Source: Areca catechu (Eukaryota; Streptophyta; Magnoliopsida; Arecales; Arecaceae). Taken from it: 64,000 nucleotides of DNA. The notes under the pieces are model-generated. The model saw only the letters and a list, made by a program, of their open reading frames with translations, did not search any database and was not told the DNA's origin. Positions 1 to 12,240 of the stretch are shown piece by piece. The stretch lies in NCBI GenBank assembly GCA_021397845.1, contig CM038051.1:19095356-19159355 (forward strand), in the 5' to 3' direction. A program made the position numbers and the translations under genes. Numbering within the stretch: position 1 is the first letter of the stretch; each line of letters begins with the position of its first letter.

Positions 1-2498
1 GTCCATCCAACTCGGCTCGGGGGTGACTTGATGTACCTCCTCTGAGCTTTCATAGCTTGGATTATCGAGATACTCGATGTAGGCGCGCCCCAGTGATGAG
101 TCTGAAAGGGTCGCGAGCCTCAACAGTGCATCGCGTGCGCGTTCTCCCCTCGGGGGACATGGGAGATGGTAAAGCATCGGAAGCTTGCCGTGCTGGAGCA
201 GACTTGATCCAAGTACTTCATCATCTGGGGGTCTCTGGCCTCATATTCCCCGGAGACTTGCCCGGTAACCAGTCAGGAGTCAGTAAAGACTTTCAAGTTC
301 TTCACGCCCAGCTCGTGGGAGACTCTTAGACACGCGAGGAGCGCCTCGTACTACACTGGTTATTTGTGGCGGTGAACTTGAAGCAGAGAGCACACTCCAT
401 CACCACCCCATCTTTGTTGGCGAGGATGAGGCCTGCTCCGCTCCTGCCGGTGTTTGATGCACCGTCCACGTGGAGGACCCAAGGATCCTCTTCCGGTCCG
501 GACTCCGTTTGGAGCTCCGTTATTGTCTGCTCTGGTTCCTCCGCGAGCCCAGTGCATTCGACCACGAAGTCGGCTAGGACTTGGGCCTTCTGGGAAGATC
601 TCGGTCGATACACTATATCGAACTCGCTGAGGAGCAGGGACCAATTTGCTAGTCTCCTGGAAGTCTCAGGGTGGCTAAGTATAGCCCTCAGTGGCTCGTC
701 CGTCACGACCGCGATCGGGTATGCTTGGAAATAGGGTCTGAGGCGCTTAGCAGACATTATTAGTACAAAAATAAGTTTCTCGGAGCGAGTATACCTGATC
801 TTCACATCGCGGAGGATTTTGCTGGTATAGTACACCGGCTTCTGGGATCTGTCCTCATCTGCACGGACGAGGACCGAGCTGACGGCTCCAGGTGTAACCG
901 CCAAATAGAGTAGGAGCTCCTCCCCTTCTTCCGGTCTGGAAAGCAGCGGGGGAGAAGCCAGGAACTCCTTCAGCTCCTCGAAGGCCATCTTGCATTCCTC
1001 CATCCAGGTGAAGTCATGCATATTGCGTAGCACCTTGAAGAAGGAAAGGCAGCGGTCGGCCAACCTCGAGATGAACCAGCTTAGGGTGGCAATACGCCCC
1101 GTCAGGCACTGGTCCTGCTTCTTGGACATCGGGTGCTCCATGTCGACGATCGCCTGGACCTTCTACAGGTTTGCTTCAATGCCCCTCTAGGTGACCATGA
1201 AGCCGAGAAACTTTCTCGCTGCCACTCCGAAGGCGCACTTCGCCGGGTTCAGCTTTATCTGGTGTTGTCAAAGGTTGTAGAAGGCTTCGACGAGGTCGGC
1301 GATATGATCTGAGCTCGGCTTGCTCATGACAAGCATGTCATCCACGTACACCTGCATGTTCCGGCCAATTCGGTCTTTGAAGACCCTATTGACCAGGTGC
1401 TGGTACGTGGCACCAGCATTCTTCAGACCAAAGGGCATCATCCTGTAGCAGTACGTCCCTTGGTCGGTGACGAATGTGGTATGCTCCTCATCCTCAGGGT
1501 GCATTCGGATTTGATTGTATCCGAAAAATGCATCCATGAAGGAGAGTAGCCTGTGTCCCGAAGTGGTGTCCACCAGCTGATCAATCTTCGGCAGAGGAAA
1601 GCTATCCTTCGGGCATGCCTTGTTGAGGTTGGTGTAGTCTACACAAATCCTCTATTTGCCATTGTTCTTTTTCACCATTACCATGTTCGCTAGCCAGCTC
1701 GGATATTGCACCTCCCGAACAAAACTGGCAGCGAGGAGTTTGTCCACTTCCTCGTTAATAGCCGCCTGTCTCTCCAGGATGAAGCTCCTCTTCTTCTGCC
1801 AGACTGGCCTGCGCTTCGGGTCAATGCTCAACTTATGGGTGATGATGTCAGAGGGAATACCTGGCATGTCTGCTGCTGTCCAGGCGAACACATCTGCGTT
1901 GGTCTGCAGGAACTCCAACAGCTGAGCCTTCTCCTTCTCTGGTAGCTGGGCTCCAATCTGCACCGTCTTTGCAGGGTCATCTTGGAGCGGGTAAGAGAGT
2001 AAGTGCTCGACCAGGCCTCCCCTAGGATCTTGAGCTCTTTGGTCGAGGTCGTCCGCCTTGGGGTTGCACTCGAGGGCCTTGGCCCCAGGAAGGGTTTGGA
2101 AACAGTGCTGCACTGGCTGAGGTGCTTATTTCTCTGACACTGTAAGGAGTTAGGAACTGTACAAGTAGCCTCTTGGTGGAGATGACGGCGTCGAGCAGGT
2201 TGAGTCCGGGTCGGCCCAGAATCATGTTGTAGGCTGAAGGAAGCCTGACAACCGTGAAAGTGATCATGACGGTGCTCTGCCGAGGTGGGATCCCGGCAGT
2301 AACTGGGAGAGTAACTTCTCCTTCCACCCTTACAGAATCACCTGCGAAACCAACAAGGGGTGTATGCACAGGTTTAAGTTGAGCATGAGAAAGATTTATC
2401 CCGGAGAAAGCATCGTAGAAAAGTACATCTATGGAGCTTCCACTATCAACCATGATGCATTTTACAGGATGCTTCGCGATCGTCATCTCAACGACCAC
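1..2498 (-). pseudogene. Broken pol of gypsy family A copy 1 (protease, RT, RNase H), cut by the window edge
   Basis: On the minus strand 2498-2022 holds an aspartic-protease-like segment with the MVDSGSSIDVLFYD motif and, downstream, ILGRPGLN. 2113-1268 holds the start of reverse transcriptase (WLANMVMVKKNNGK, then VDTTSGHRLLSFMDAF and the catalytic YVDDMLVMS). 1141-326 holds the RT thumb/connection and the RNase H start (WVLHVDGASNTGRSGAGL, with the first catalytic Asp). RNase H continues in another frame to the left edge. A TAG interrupts the frame after NNGK in both copies of the family. Integrase must lie left of position 1. It would have copied element RNA to DNA in virus-like particles and is now inactive. 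Confidence 0.88.
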
Positions 2499-2625
2499 AG
2501 CATCATTATTTATATTTTCCCCCCATCTTCCCCTTCCCTCATAAAGGGGTGGGCCCTCTTAGGCGCACGTCCGGCTCCCCAACATATCATCCATACCGGC
2601 TTCTCGGTACGGCGGTTGTCAACTA

Positions 2626-4184
2626 CTAGAACTGGCAGGAGAGCAACGAGCGCCTGGGGTTCAGCTTGAGGTCTGCCCCCCACAAACCTTTCAAGGTAGT
2701 CTCTCTTGATGAGCTCTTCGATTTCCCACTTGAGGTTGCGGCATCCTCAGTATCATTGCTGTGGTTACGGTGGAAGCGATAGTATTTTGTTTTGTCATGG
2801 CCAGAGGACGACTTCATCAGAGGCGGGCGCCTCAGATATTTCTCGCCCTCGATCTCCATGAAGATCTTCGTCCTCAGAGCGAGGAGGTGGGTGTAACTCT
2901 CCTCAGGAACGGGAGCGCCTCTCGACCTCGATCCTTACCAGGAGCTTCGAGCCGGGGGTTCCGGCTTCCGTGCCCCACATGCCTCGGTGGGGGTTGACTT
3001 CTTTAGTGGCCTCCCGTCGAGTTCCCGTCTCGTACGATCCACCTCCTCGGCATGGATGTACTTTTGAGCTCAGAGGAGGAGCTCGGAGTAGGTCTTCGGA
3101 AGCTTCTTGTCGAGCGAGTAGGTCAGGAGGAAGGTCCTGAGCCCTCACTTCAAAGCCAGCATCGCAATCGGCTCCTCAAGATTGTAGATCTCCAACATAG
3201 CAGCCTTGAAATGGGCCACGTAGTCCCGTAGTGGCTTGCGGTCCTGTTGCCTGATGGAGAAGAGGTTGTCTGTCTCTCGTGGCATCTTCCGAGAGGCATC
3301 GAAGTGGGCAACGAACTTCTGCCCCAGCTAGGTGAAGGAATTAATGCTCTCTGGCTCTAAACGGGCGAACCACACCTGGGCTGCCTTCCGGAGAGTAGCA
3401 AGAAAAGCGATGCAAAGGAGTGCGTCGGTGGCCCCCTGGACCCTCATGAGGGCTCAATAGCTTTCCAGGTGGTCCAGGGGGTCGGTGGTCCCATCGTAAG
3501 GATCCACCTACGGCATACGGAACCGACCTGGGATCGACTCTTCTTGGATTTCCTGGGAGAAAGAGGATGGGCATCATAGCCCGCTGGCTCGCTGGTGGAG
3601 CCTGGTAGATTGGCAAGCCGGCGGGATAATTCTGCCAGCTTGCGCTCATACTCCTTCAAGCGCTTTTCCGTCATGCACCTGATGGCTTCGTCAGTAGACC
3701 CCTCCACCGAAGGAAACGGAGAAGGTGACATGGGTGCATGGCACCCGTGGCAGAGGGTTCTACATTTCCTACCTCGATGGGGCTTGGACACCTCTCGCTC
3801 AAGGTTCGATGAGCGGCTCTCCCTGTCGGTAGACCTGGCTCGTTGTCTTTTCACCGGAGTTTAGTGGCTACCCCGGTTGTCAGTAATGGCCTACGACTGC
3901 GAAGGCCTTCCTTGGAAGGAACGCATGCTATCGCGGGGTACTGCGGCATGGGCCGCGGGAGTCCCTGACTGCTGATGAGTAGCCAAGGACCGGTGCTAAT
4001 GTTGAAGCTGGCGCACTGCTATGGCAAGGATCTGTATCTGTTGGGTGAGTGCAGCCAGCTGGGATTCTGACGGAGGTGCTTGAGCTGGAGCGGATGGTTC
4101 CACCTTTGGGTTGTGTGGGTTTTCCCGGGAGGGGGAGTCCCCTGCACGACTGGTGGAGACCTCTCTCGCCCTTGTCATCACCAT
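2626..4184 (-). pseudogene. Broken gag of gypsy family A copy 1
   Basis: Minus-strand gag pieces occur in several frames. The N-terminus starts MVMTRAREVSTSRAG (4184) and ends in the stop after RQLQH. A middle block (3854-3444) holds TDEAIRCMTEKRLKEYERKL and the start of the capsid-like region. The core around 3430-3150 matches the retrotransposon gag domain, with FVAHFDASRKMP and DYVAHFKAAMLEIYNLEEP. The end, around 2626-2700, has the NLKWEIEELI segment that in copy 2 follows a zinc-knuckle-like CRFYRDHGHDTEEC. A stop interrupts the core where copy 2 has CAG (FAQLG), and a TGA replaces CGA of copy 2 near 3148. It would have formed the capsid of retrotransposon particles and is now non-functional. 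Confidence 0.85.
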
Positions 4185-4263
4185 CCTTCCGTCAGACTGC
4201 TTGTAAAGGGGGTTAAAGGAGGATCAAAGATCGCTTCTCGTCCCCCTACCTGGCATGCCAATC

Positions 4264-5635
4264 TGTTACCGCTAAGATCGTTGTGGCCTGTAGTTATTGT
4301 CGGCGTCGAAGTGCGCTCCCTCCGCTGCCTGGCGGCCCTGTGGTCTGGACCTACAAAATAGGGGTTAGTGACCGGGGCCGGGGATTCTGACGGTCAAGTC
4401 AGTGATGATCCAGGGGAATAGATCCTCCTGGTCGAGCCCCTCTTGAAGGACTCCATACTAGAAGGGGTGAGTAGTGTGAGAGTGGGGTGCAAGTGCGTCA
4501 GGAGAATGGTGGCCGAGCTAGAGGGATTCTCTATGTGGCCTTTCCTCCTTCCCTTGCTTGGGTTTTTTGGTGGTGCCTTGCCCTCTGGTTGAGCTTGCAC
4601 TTGTATTTGTGTTTGCATACCTCTCCCTTTCGGGGGTGTCGAATGTTATTTGTAGTCAAGGTGACCATTGGGTACCTGCCTCGGGACCTTCGCTGGGCTG
4701 GCAGGTGCGTGCGGCGGTATCCCGTGCCATGGACGGGACATCTTTCCTGATTTGTGCTAAGGGAAGCTGTCATGTATTCTGACATTCCTCCTTGTCGCCC
4801 CGTTCCGGGAAGCCTGGAGTGCCTCGATTGGGGGGCCGCCATCTCCGGGATTCGAATCTCTGGTTGACTTCCTCTTCCAGGCGGTTCAGGTGGTTGGTGA
4901 AGAGCGTGGCACCTCGATCGGAGGGCTCCTCCCCTTTCTGGTGCAAGTAGGAGCCGCAGGTAGTTATTGTGGCCTGGTGGGCGTCCTGCTGCAATCTTCG
5001 GGCGGCTCGCCGGTGTCCTAGGGTGATGGTGCTATCTCTCTGCTCGCCGGTGCCTTTGCCTGAGCTGGAGGCCGAGCAGAGGAGGTAGGGCTCGATCTAG
5101 TGGAGGACAGAGCACAGCCCCGACCCAGAGGGCTCGACCTCGGAGAGACTCCACGTGGCAGAGGAGAGCTGAGCTCGACTCCAGACCATAGGGCTCGATC
5201 TCGAGGGGCTCGATCTGGCGGAGGGCAGAGTGCGGCCCCGGCCCAGAGGGCTCGACCTCGGAGAGACTCCACGTGGCAGAGAAGGGCTGAGCTCGACTCC
5301 AGACCACAGGGTTCAATCTCAAGGGGCTCGATCTGGTGGAGGGCAGAGCGCAGCCCTGACCTAGAGGGCTTGACCTCGGAGCGACTGCACGTGGCGGAGG
5401 AGGGCTGAGCTCGACTCCGTACCACGGGGCTCGATCTGGGGGATGCCGCTCGGCTCCGGCCTAAGCATCTCGGGCTGGCAGGCCCGACCTGATAGAGGGC
5501 GGAGCTCGGTTTTGGCCGACGGCCCCGTTACCCTGAGGGAGCTCAGCCCGGCAAAGGAGCCCGAGTAGGGTATCTGATGTGGCTTCTTTCTCTGACGCGG
5601 CATTTGACAGTTACTCCACATCAGCGATTATGACA
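4264..5635 (-). repeat. 5' LTR of gypsy family A copy 1
   Basis: The boundaries come from aligning by eye to the LTR-like block at 56857-58170. Both start with TGT and a GCTGA(C/T)GTGG motif, and both end just before GATTGGC(A/G)TGCCAGG, which is the likely primer-binding or leader region. The last 300 bases (around 4390-4470, minus strand) share the GGGGCTCGACCAGGAGGATC string with 57975-57994. The length of about 1.37 kb agrees with 1.31 kb in copy 2. The 3' LTR lies outside the window, so LTR identity cannot be checked. Confidence 0.7.
5089..5440. repeat. Three ~120 bp tandem repeats with G-box cores inside the LTR
   Basis: A unit of about 120 bp starting with CTCGATCTGG(C/T)GGAGGGCAG recurs near 5089, 5210 and 5329. 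Each unit contains the 8-mer CACGTGGC (5152-5159, 5270-5277, 5388-5395), which is a G-box core. The array lies in the upstream part of the LTR in element orientation, where U3 enhancers would sit. Copy 2 of the family has only a decayed equivalent. Confidence 0.75.
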
Positions 5636-5719
5636 TATCAGGACACATCAAGAAAAATTATAAAAAAAGAAGAAAATTATTCAAAAAGAAGGGTTTTCCT
5701 TTATCACTTATTTATTATG

Positions 5720-8700
5720 AAACCAATTTTATTGATATTCCTTTTAATACTTGGTTGATTGATTCGGATACTGCAATTCATGTTTCTAATTTATTGTAGG
5801 GATTCCTTTCAAGCCATAAACCAGATAGAGGCGACGAATCTCTATGGGGAACCAGATGAAGTCCAAGGTTATTTCAATTAGGACCTATAGACTTATTACA
5901 AATACCAATTTTTAATTAGATTTACATAATGTCTTTTATGTTCCTTCAGTATATAGAAATTTAGAGTCATTAGAAAAACTTAATTTATAAGGTTTTTCAT
6001 TTACTTTTGTAAGTTCAAGTTTTAAATTAATAAAAAATTTATTTTAGTTGGTACTGAAATATTATGAAATAGATTATATAAAATAAATTTGGATTCTTTT
6101 TTTGCACAATCTTTACTTGTTTTAAATATCAATGTCGGAAAGAAATGCGATATTATAAATGAGAGTTCTTTGATATTGTGACATAGGAGATTAGGTCATA
6201 TATCAAAAGAAAGGATAACTAAATTGGTTAAGGAAGGTATTTTATCAAATCTAGATTTTAGTAATTTTTGTATATGCATTGATTGCATTAAAGAAAAATA
6301 AATTAAAAATAATAAAGAATATGTCACTAGAAGTTAAGGACTCTTAGAATTGATACATATCAATATTTGTAGCTATTTTTTTCCTTGTTTTAGAGGAAAA
6401 AGATATTTCATTATATTTATTGATGATTTCTTACGTTATGGTTTTGTTTTTCTATTATATGAAAAGTCTAAAGCTTTGGAAGCCTTTAAGATATACAAAG
6501 CTGAAGTAGAAAATCAATTGGATAGAAAAATTAAGATTGTGAGATTTGATAGGGATGGTGAATACTATAATAGATATGATGAATTTGATTTTAATCTTGG
6601 ACCTTTTGATAAATTACTAGAATAGTGTGACATTGTAGTATAGTACACTATACCAAAAATCCATAACAAATTGGTGTAGCTGAAAGGTATAATGTACATT
6701 GATGGACATGGTGAAGAGTATGATTAGTAATTCATCATTAACTTTATATTTATGAAAAGAAGTCTTAAAAATCATTATGTATATCCTAAATTGTGTTCTA
6801 AGCAAAATCGTTCCAAAAACTCTTTTTGAGTTATGAATGAGTAGGAAATCGTATTTAGCGCATTTATATATTTGGGATTATCTTACATATGCTTGATTAT
6901 ATAATCCACAAGAAAAAAATTGGATCCCAAAACTATTAGTTGTTATTTTATTGGATATCCAAAAGGATCAAAAGGTTTAAAATTTTATTGTCCATTACAC
7001 ACCACCAGAATTGTTGAAATTGGAACAGCTAGGTTCATTGAAGATGATGATAACAGTGGGAGTGGTGAATCATGTGATATAGTGTTAGAGCAAACAAGAA
7101 AATCTTTTTTCATTACAGTAACATCTAAAGATGTTTCACATGAAATTTTTTATCCTGAGGTTGTGGAACATCAATAAAAGACGGACACACCACCTCTCAA
7201 ATAGCTTATTAATAAACTTGACCCGATTGAAAATAATCATAATAATACTAAATCTGGAGTATTACGAAGATCTGCTAGAATTAGAAGATCGACTATTCTA
7301 TATAATTATATTATTTACTTATAAGAATATGATTATGATATTGGGATTAAGGATGATCTAGTTTTATTTAAAAATATGATAAATAGTGATAATTTTGAAC
7401 TTTGGTTAGATACTATAAAAGATGAGATGGAATCTATGAATAAAAATTAAGTTTGGAAACTTGTCAAATCATCTAAAAAATTTAAATCCATTGGTTGTAA
7501 GTGGATTTTTAAAACCAAACGAGACTCCGAAGGTAATATCGAAAGATATAAGACTAGACTTGCAGCAAAGGGATTCACTTAAAAGGAGGGCATTGATTAT
7601 TTGGAAATATTTTTACCTATTTCTGGAAATGATTCATTTAGAATTATTATGGCATTAGTAGCTTATTTTGATTTAGAGCTACATTAAATGGATGTCAAGA
7701 CTGTGTTCTTGAATGAGGATTTACAAGAAGAGGTTATCATGGAACAGCTAGAAGAGTTTTTAATATAAGAAATTAAATGGTTAGTATATAAATTTAAAAA
7801 CTCCATATATGGTCTTAAACAAGCTTCTAGGTAATGGTATCTAAAATTTAATGATGTCATAGCATCCTTCGGATTTAAAAAAAATATTGCTAATCAATAT
7901 ATATATTTGAAAGTGAGTGGAAGTAAGTTTATATTTTTGGTTCTATATATGAATGATATTTTACTAGCTAGTAATGATTTGGGTCTCTTGTATGAAACTA
8001 AAAGATTTCTTTCCAAATATTTTGATATGAATGATATGAAAGACACTTCTTCTGTTCTTGATATAGAAATCTATCGTAACAGAGATAAGAGATTGCTTGG
8101 TTTATTCCAGAAAATTATATTACTAGGATCCTAGAAACGTTTGGAATATCAAGCTGTTTATCAAGTAAAGTGCTAATTATTAAAGATGATAAATTTAATA
8201 AATTTCAGTATCCCAGAAGTGAAATTAAGAGAAATTAGATGAAGGATATACCCTGTGCATATGCAGTGGATAGTCTGATGTATGCTCAAGTATGTACTCA
8301 TCCTGATATTAGTTTTGCTTTAGATATATTTGGTGATATCAAAGTGATCCAGATATGGACCATTGGAAGGCTGCCAAGAAAGTGATGTACTATCTTTAAG
8401 GGATTAAAGATTACATGCTCACTTAAGAATGACTGATCAGTTAAAAGTGATCGATTATTTAGATACAAATTATGTTGGTTGCCTTGATAGCAGGAAGTCT
8501 ACATCAGGCTATATTTTTCTGTTGGCTGGTGGAGCAATCTCATGGAAGAGTGTAAAATAATGCATTACTACATGCTTTACTATGGAAACTGAATATATAA
8601 GCTACTATGAGGCTTCCTCACATGCTTTCTGGTTGAGAAAATTTATCTCAGGACTAGGAGTTATAGATTCGATTTCCAAGCTATCAAGAATTTATTGTGA

Positions 8701-8884
8701 TAATTCTACTGCAGTTTCATTCTCCAACAGTGGCAAGATTACCAATGCAAACAAGTACATTAATGTTAAATATCTTGCAGTAAATAAGAGAATTAGTAGT
8801 CATCAAGTGTTTATTAATTTTATTGGTACTGCTTGTATGTTAACTGATCCATTTACTAAAAGTTTATTGTCCAAAGTTTTTTAA
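5720..8884 (+). pseudogene. Copia pol polyprotein remnant (protease, integrase, RT, RNase H)
   Basis: Many stops and shifts break the frame, but the domain order is clear. Near 5730-5780 NTWLIDSDTAIHVSN is the protease active-site region (DSD for the usual DSG). Near 6165-6300 a GAG-pre-integrase block has RRLGHISKERI and a C..C pair. 6350-6625 is the integrase core, with FIDDFLRYGFVFLL and VRFDRDGEY. 7450-8134 is reverse transcriptase, with GCKWIFKTKRDSEGNIERYK, KNSIYGLKQASR and YMNDILLAS in place of the usual YVDD. 8460-8884 is RNase H, with RKSTSGYIF and METEYISYYEASSHAFWLRK. The Asp-to-Asn change in the YxDD box plus at least ten stops show that it is dead. Confidence 0.88.
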
Positions 8885-9417
8885 GAGCATGTAAAACTTA
8901 TAAATATTTATCATTAGGATATTTGATTTGTAATAGACATTTATTTAAAATCTCTTAATAGTTTATTGACTACTATTACTTCTGTTCAATTATTGCTTAT
9001 ATACATTATAGTTGATTTTTATCAAAATTAAAGTAAACAGATGATTCATTTATATGATATTACAGTGGAACTATTATGATAGGCATTATGATTTTGATAA
9101 TTTATGTACTCCAGTATATAATACTATGATAAGTAAAAATTGTTAATGTCATGATATATAGAAGGGAGTATGTTAATCGAGATGTATGACCTCCATGATA
9201 TGCATTAATGATTTTCTACTTAATCAAAGTATAAAGGATTGATTAAAGAATAGACAATTGGATAAATTTTTAAAATAAGTACACTCATCGGATAAATTTC
9301 AAATTTTGATTCAGTATTGTTGTTTTGTTTTGAAAATTAAAATATTTTATTTTAAAATAATTTGGTAGAATCAAAAGTTATTTTTAAGTAAGTGATAATA
9401 TAGGTCAAGTGGGAGAC

Positions 9418-9900
9418 TGTTAGATTTTAAATCTAATATATGGTCTAATTATCATTTTATCATATTCAAATTTTGAATCAACCTTATGTACTAGACCAGA
9501 GTCCAATTGATTAAAGAAAATTATTTCTGATGAAATTGGATAATTAGAATTGGAGTGAAACTCTGATTTTAGTTTTCTGATGTAATAGATATATGTAGCT
9601 ATAAATATAGAGGTTACCTGGTTCCTTTTCTCCAAACTCTTTGTAATAGCAGTGAATGGTTTTCCGTCGATTGTTCACATAAAGAGAAGAGGGTGAGGAG
9701 AGAGAAGATCAATTATCTCACGATGAAGGAAAGACATCTCAAGGACCGTGCGATCTACAGACCGGAATAATGGCTCAAAGTATTCTTCCATAATTTTATG
9801 GTTTTGCATGTATATAAAAACACGATTCAGGTATAAAAGATTAAAGGTTTTTGCAATAATATACACATACATATCTATACACGTGTAATTTAGGAACATG
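9418..9900 (+). repeat. Putative 3' LTR of copia A
   Basis: It begins with TGTTAG directly after the purine-rich AAGTGGGAGAC, as 3' LTRs do. It contains a TATA-like CTATAAATATAGAGG around 9599-9613, a plausible LTR promoter. The end is not sharply defined. I chose the GGAACATGCA region near 9900. There is no 5' LTR to align. Confidence 0.5.
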
Positions 9901-11396
9901 CATGGATCGATTAATCAATATTAATCGAATCGTGCCTGTCCCTAAATCTGACCGGTTCGATTTCTTGATTTTTTTTCCATAAATCTTCTTTTAAATTATA
10001 ATCCCTCTAGCAAATCAACTAAACCGAAAACCTTCCTAATATTAATCTTATTATCAATTTAAAAAACTAACATATCATTTCTCGTGATTATAACTATTTT
10101 AAAAATGAAATCCAACAAAATATTTTAATATAAGCAAACGTCAATTTCTTCCATTTGAATTAAAATAATAATCAGAATATATATATTATTTGGTTTGATT
10201 AACTGATCAATTCTAAAACCACGAAAACGAAACTAAATTAGAAAACTGATTTTTTAAAAATGAGAGATCGAACAAACCGATTTGGTTAACCGAGAATATC
10301 GGTTCGTTTTAGACCGGTTCTTCACTTTGGTTTAGCTTTTCAATTTTGTGTGCCCAACTCTAACGCATATAAATGAGTGTAATATTGATATACAATATAT
10401 ACTAATGTTATAGTAGATAATAAATTATATCACGTACAATAATAAAATATATTTACAATTCTTTATCAAATACAATAATATGTAAGATAATATAATAACC
10501 TAATATATTATAATAATATTATAGCACGTATCATATACTAAAATATATTTGAGATATTAGATATTGCAACATATTAAAACCTGGCTAGTTTATTCGTTTG
10601 GATGCCGTTACTTTGTCCAAAATAAATTAATGCCATCCAATCTCATTGATTTTGGACATGATGTCTTGGGTTGTAGCCGTTTCTGAATGTGATTACATGT
10701 GCGATGGTAAACCAAAATGCAACGGAGGCCAAGGCTTCATACGCTTCACATAAACCAAACCTCCGGACCAATTACAATCTGGCATCGCCCACGACTCCTG
10801 GTTTATGATGTATGGATGTATTGGGTGTGGATCTTGATGATGAATTCCTAAGATTTGAATACGTACAAGAAACTTATCCGCCCTCTTTCCGTTGCTTGGG
10901 CCATTGGTCATGGGTGATGCGTTAATGGGCTGCATTGGGCCAGACCTTGGATGCCTCCACGGTCTTGATCCTGGGGGGTTAACTGTAGGACTCAAGAGTT
11001 GGGCCAGTCTTTCAACAGAGTATTGGATATCTAGGCCTGACTTTGGGCCGCTCTTTGAACAAAAAGAATCGGGATATTAGCTACTTCTCATCATATTTTT
11101 TTAAAAAAGAAATCTTCATTTTTGTATATAATTGTAATAGAATCAACATAAAATTTTAACCTTTTGTTGACTATATTCATGATATTGTACAGGAAAAACA
11201 TGAACATGTCCGGTCTTTTAATATTCATTCAATTTTGCTATTATGTATGCATTGCATGAAATTGGATCAAAGTATTTCTCGTACATAATTAAAGAAAATT
11301 AAAAAAATTAATTAAAATCTATTGAAATGTTTCTTGGTCAGCAGAAACAATCCAAAACTCAAGCCCTGGTTTCAACTATTTAAGCTTGGCACCCAG
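9901..11396. other. AT-rich intergenic DNA, no gene seen
   Basis: 9940-10360 has repeated CCGGTTCG/CGGTTCG motifs and ends near GTGCCCAACTCTAA, which resembles ends of small plant hAT MITEs, but no matching opposite end was found. 10360-10580 is almost pure A/T. 10600-11080 is of mixed composition with only short non-homologous open frames. The CACTA element begins at its right edge. Confidence 0.5.
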
Positions 11397-11421
11397 CACT
11401 ACAACAAATTTGAGAAAAGGC
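11397..11421 (+). repeat. CACTA left terminal inverted repeat
   Basis: The sequence starts CACTACAACAAATTTGAG and continues to AAAAGGC. It pairs with 32043-32067 on the opposite strand, with 19 of 25 matches; four of the six differences are near the outer half. Confidence 0.85.
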
Positions 11422-11619
11422 CATCCTTTTTTCCCAACCCTAGGGTGAAGCGTCAAGACGTACCAGTCGCCTTCTAATATTTTTTCAAAGTGTCGGCACT
11501 TAATGACACTTAAAAGCATTGGCAAATAGAGTGGATTTTAACGATGCTTTTATTTTCTCCGCATAGCTCCCCATTATCCTTTTTGATCGATCGATCCCTA
11601 ACCCTAATCCGGCCGCTGG

Positions 11620-11790
11620 CACCACCCTCTCCCACCCTCCCTCCATTCTCCACTGGTTCCGGCACTGCTTATCGTGGCCGACACCTCCCTCCCTCCCTCC
11701 ATTCTCTGTTGGTTTCGGTACTGCTTCTCGCGGACGACACCTCCCTCCCTCTCTCCATTCTCGGTTGGCACCTCCCTCCATTCTTGGTAG
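11620..11790. repeat. Imperfect ~60 bp tandem repeats rich in CCTCCCTCC
   Basis: Units of CACCTCCCTCC followed by CATTCTC(C/T)(A/G)(C/T)TGG, then a GGCACTGCTT or GGTACTGCTT word, repeat about three times in the 5' leader region of the CACTA element. The strong pyrimidine bias creates spurious open frames on both strands. Confidence 0.65.
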
Positions 11791-12240
11791 ATCTCAGCAG
11801 ATTCCTATTCTTTCTTCCTCATTTTCCACCACCAAGTCCAAGAAACGAAGAAGTTCTAAGGTATGGGAAAAAAAAAAACCTTTCTTTTTTTTTTTGTGGT
11901 TAATTTTTGAACAACTTTTGTATTCAAATCACTGCACCTAGTTAATTTAAAAAAAGCAATCATTTTTCAATAACTTTTCAAGACTTGTACTTTTTTTTTG
12001 CTTTTTATTTTTTCAATTGAATGGTTGCAGTAGTTTTGCCCGTGGTTATACTGGACCTATTTCAAGACATAGGAGGGGATATTTTGGTAAAGCCTGTTCT
12101 CGGCTTAAACTTTGCGGGCATACTTTGGCATGATCAAACCAAGTCTAAGAAGCTCAATTCATTGGTTGTTTACCGATGGACCTCTTAGTCATCATTGAAT
12201 GCATGGGAAACCTTTTACTTGTTTGGCCGGGATACGATAA

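Larger units (their letters stand above)
1..5635 (-). mobile_element. Ty3/gypsy retrotransposon family A, copy 1 (5' LTR, gag, partial pol)
   Basis: Read on the minus strand the order is LTR (5635-4264), gag, protease, reverse transcriptase, RNase H. The element runs off the left edge before integrase and the 3' LTR. The order protease-RT-RNase H without integrase in between, and the RT motif YVDD, are typical of Ty3/gypsy. The family is the same as the copy starting at 56857: gag, protease and RT match almost block for block. No chromodomain is seen in the family, which suggests the Tat/Athila side rather than the chromoviruses (inference). The coding frames carry stops and frameshifts, so this copy is dead. 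It abuts an incomplete copia element at 5636, so it probably inserted into that element. Confidence 0.9.
5636..9900 (+). mobile_element. Degenerate Ty1/copia retrotransposon A (5' part missing)
   Basis: From left to right the plus strand shows a decayed protease region, GAG-pre-integrase, integrase, reverse transcriptase, RNase H, a purine-rich tract (9404-9416) and an LTR-like 3' end starting TGTTAGATTT at 9418. Integrase before RT defines the copia superfamily. No gag, primer site or 5' LTR occurs before 5636, where the gypsy LTR starts, so the missing part probably lies beyond the gypsy element, left of the window. The composition is AT-rich, unlike the GC-rich gypsy next to it. The 3' boundary near 9900 is approximate. 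Confidence 0.85.
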
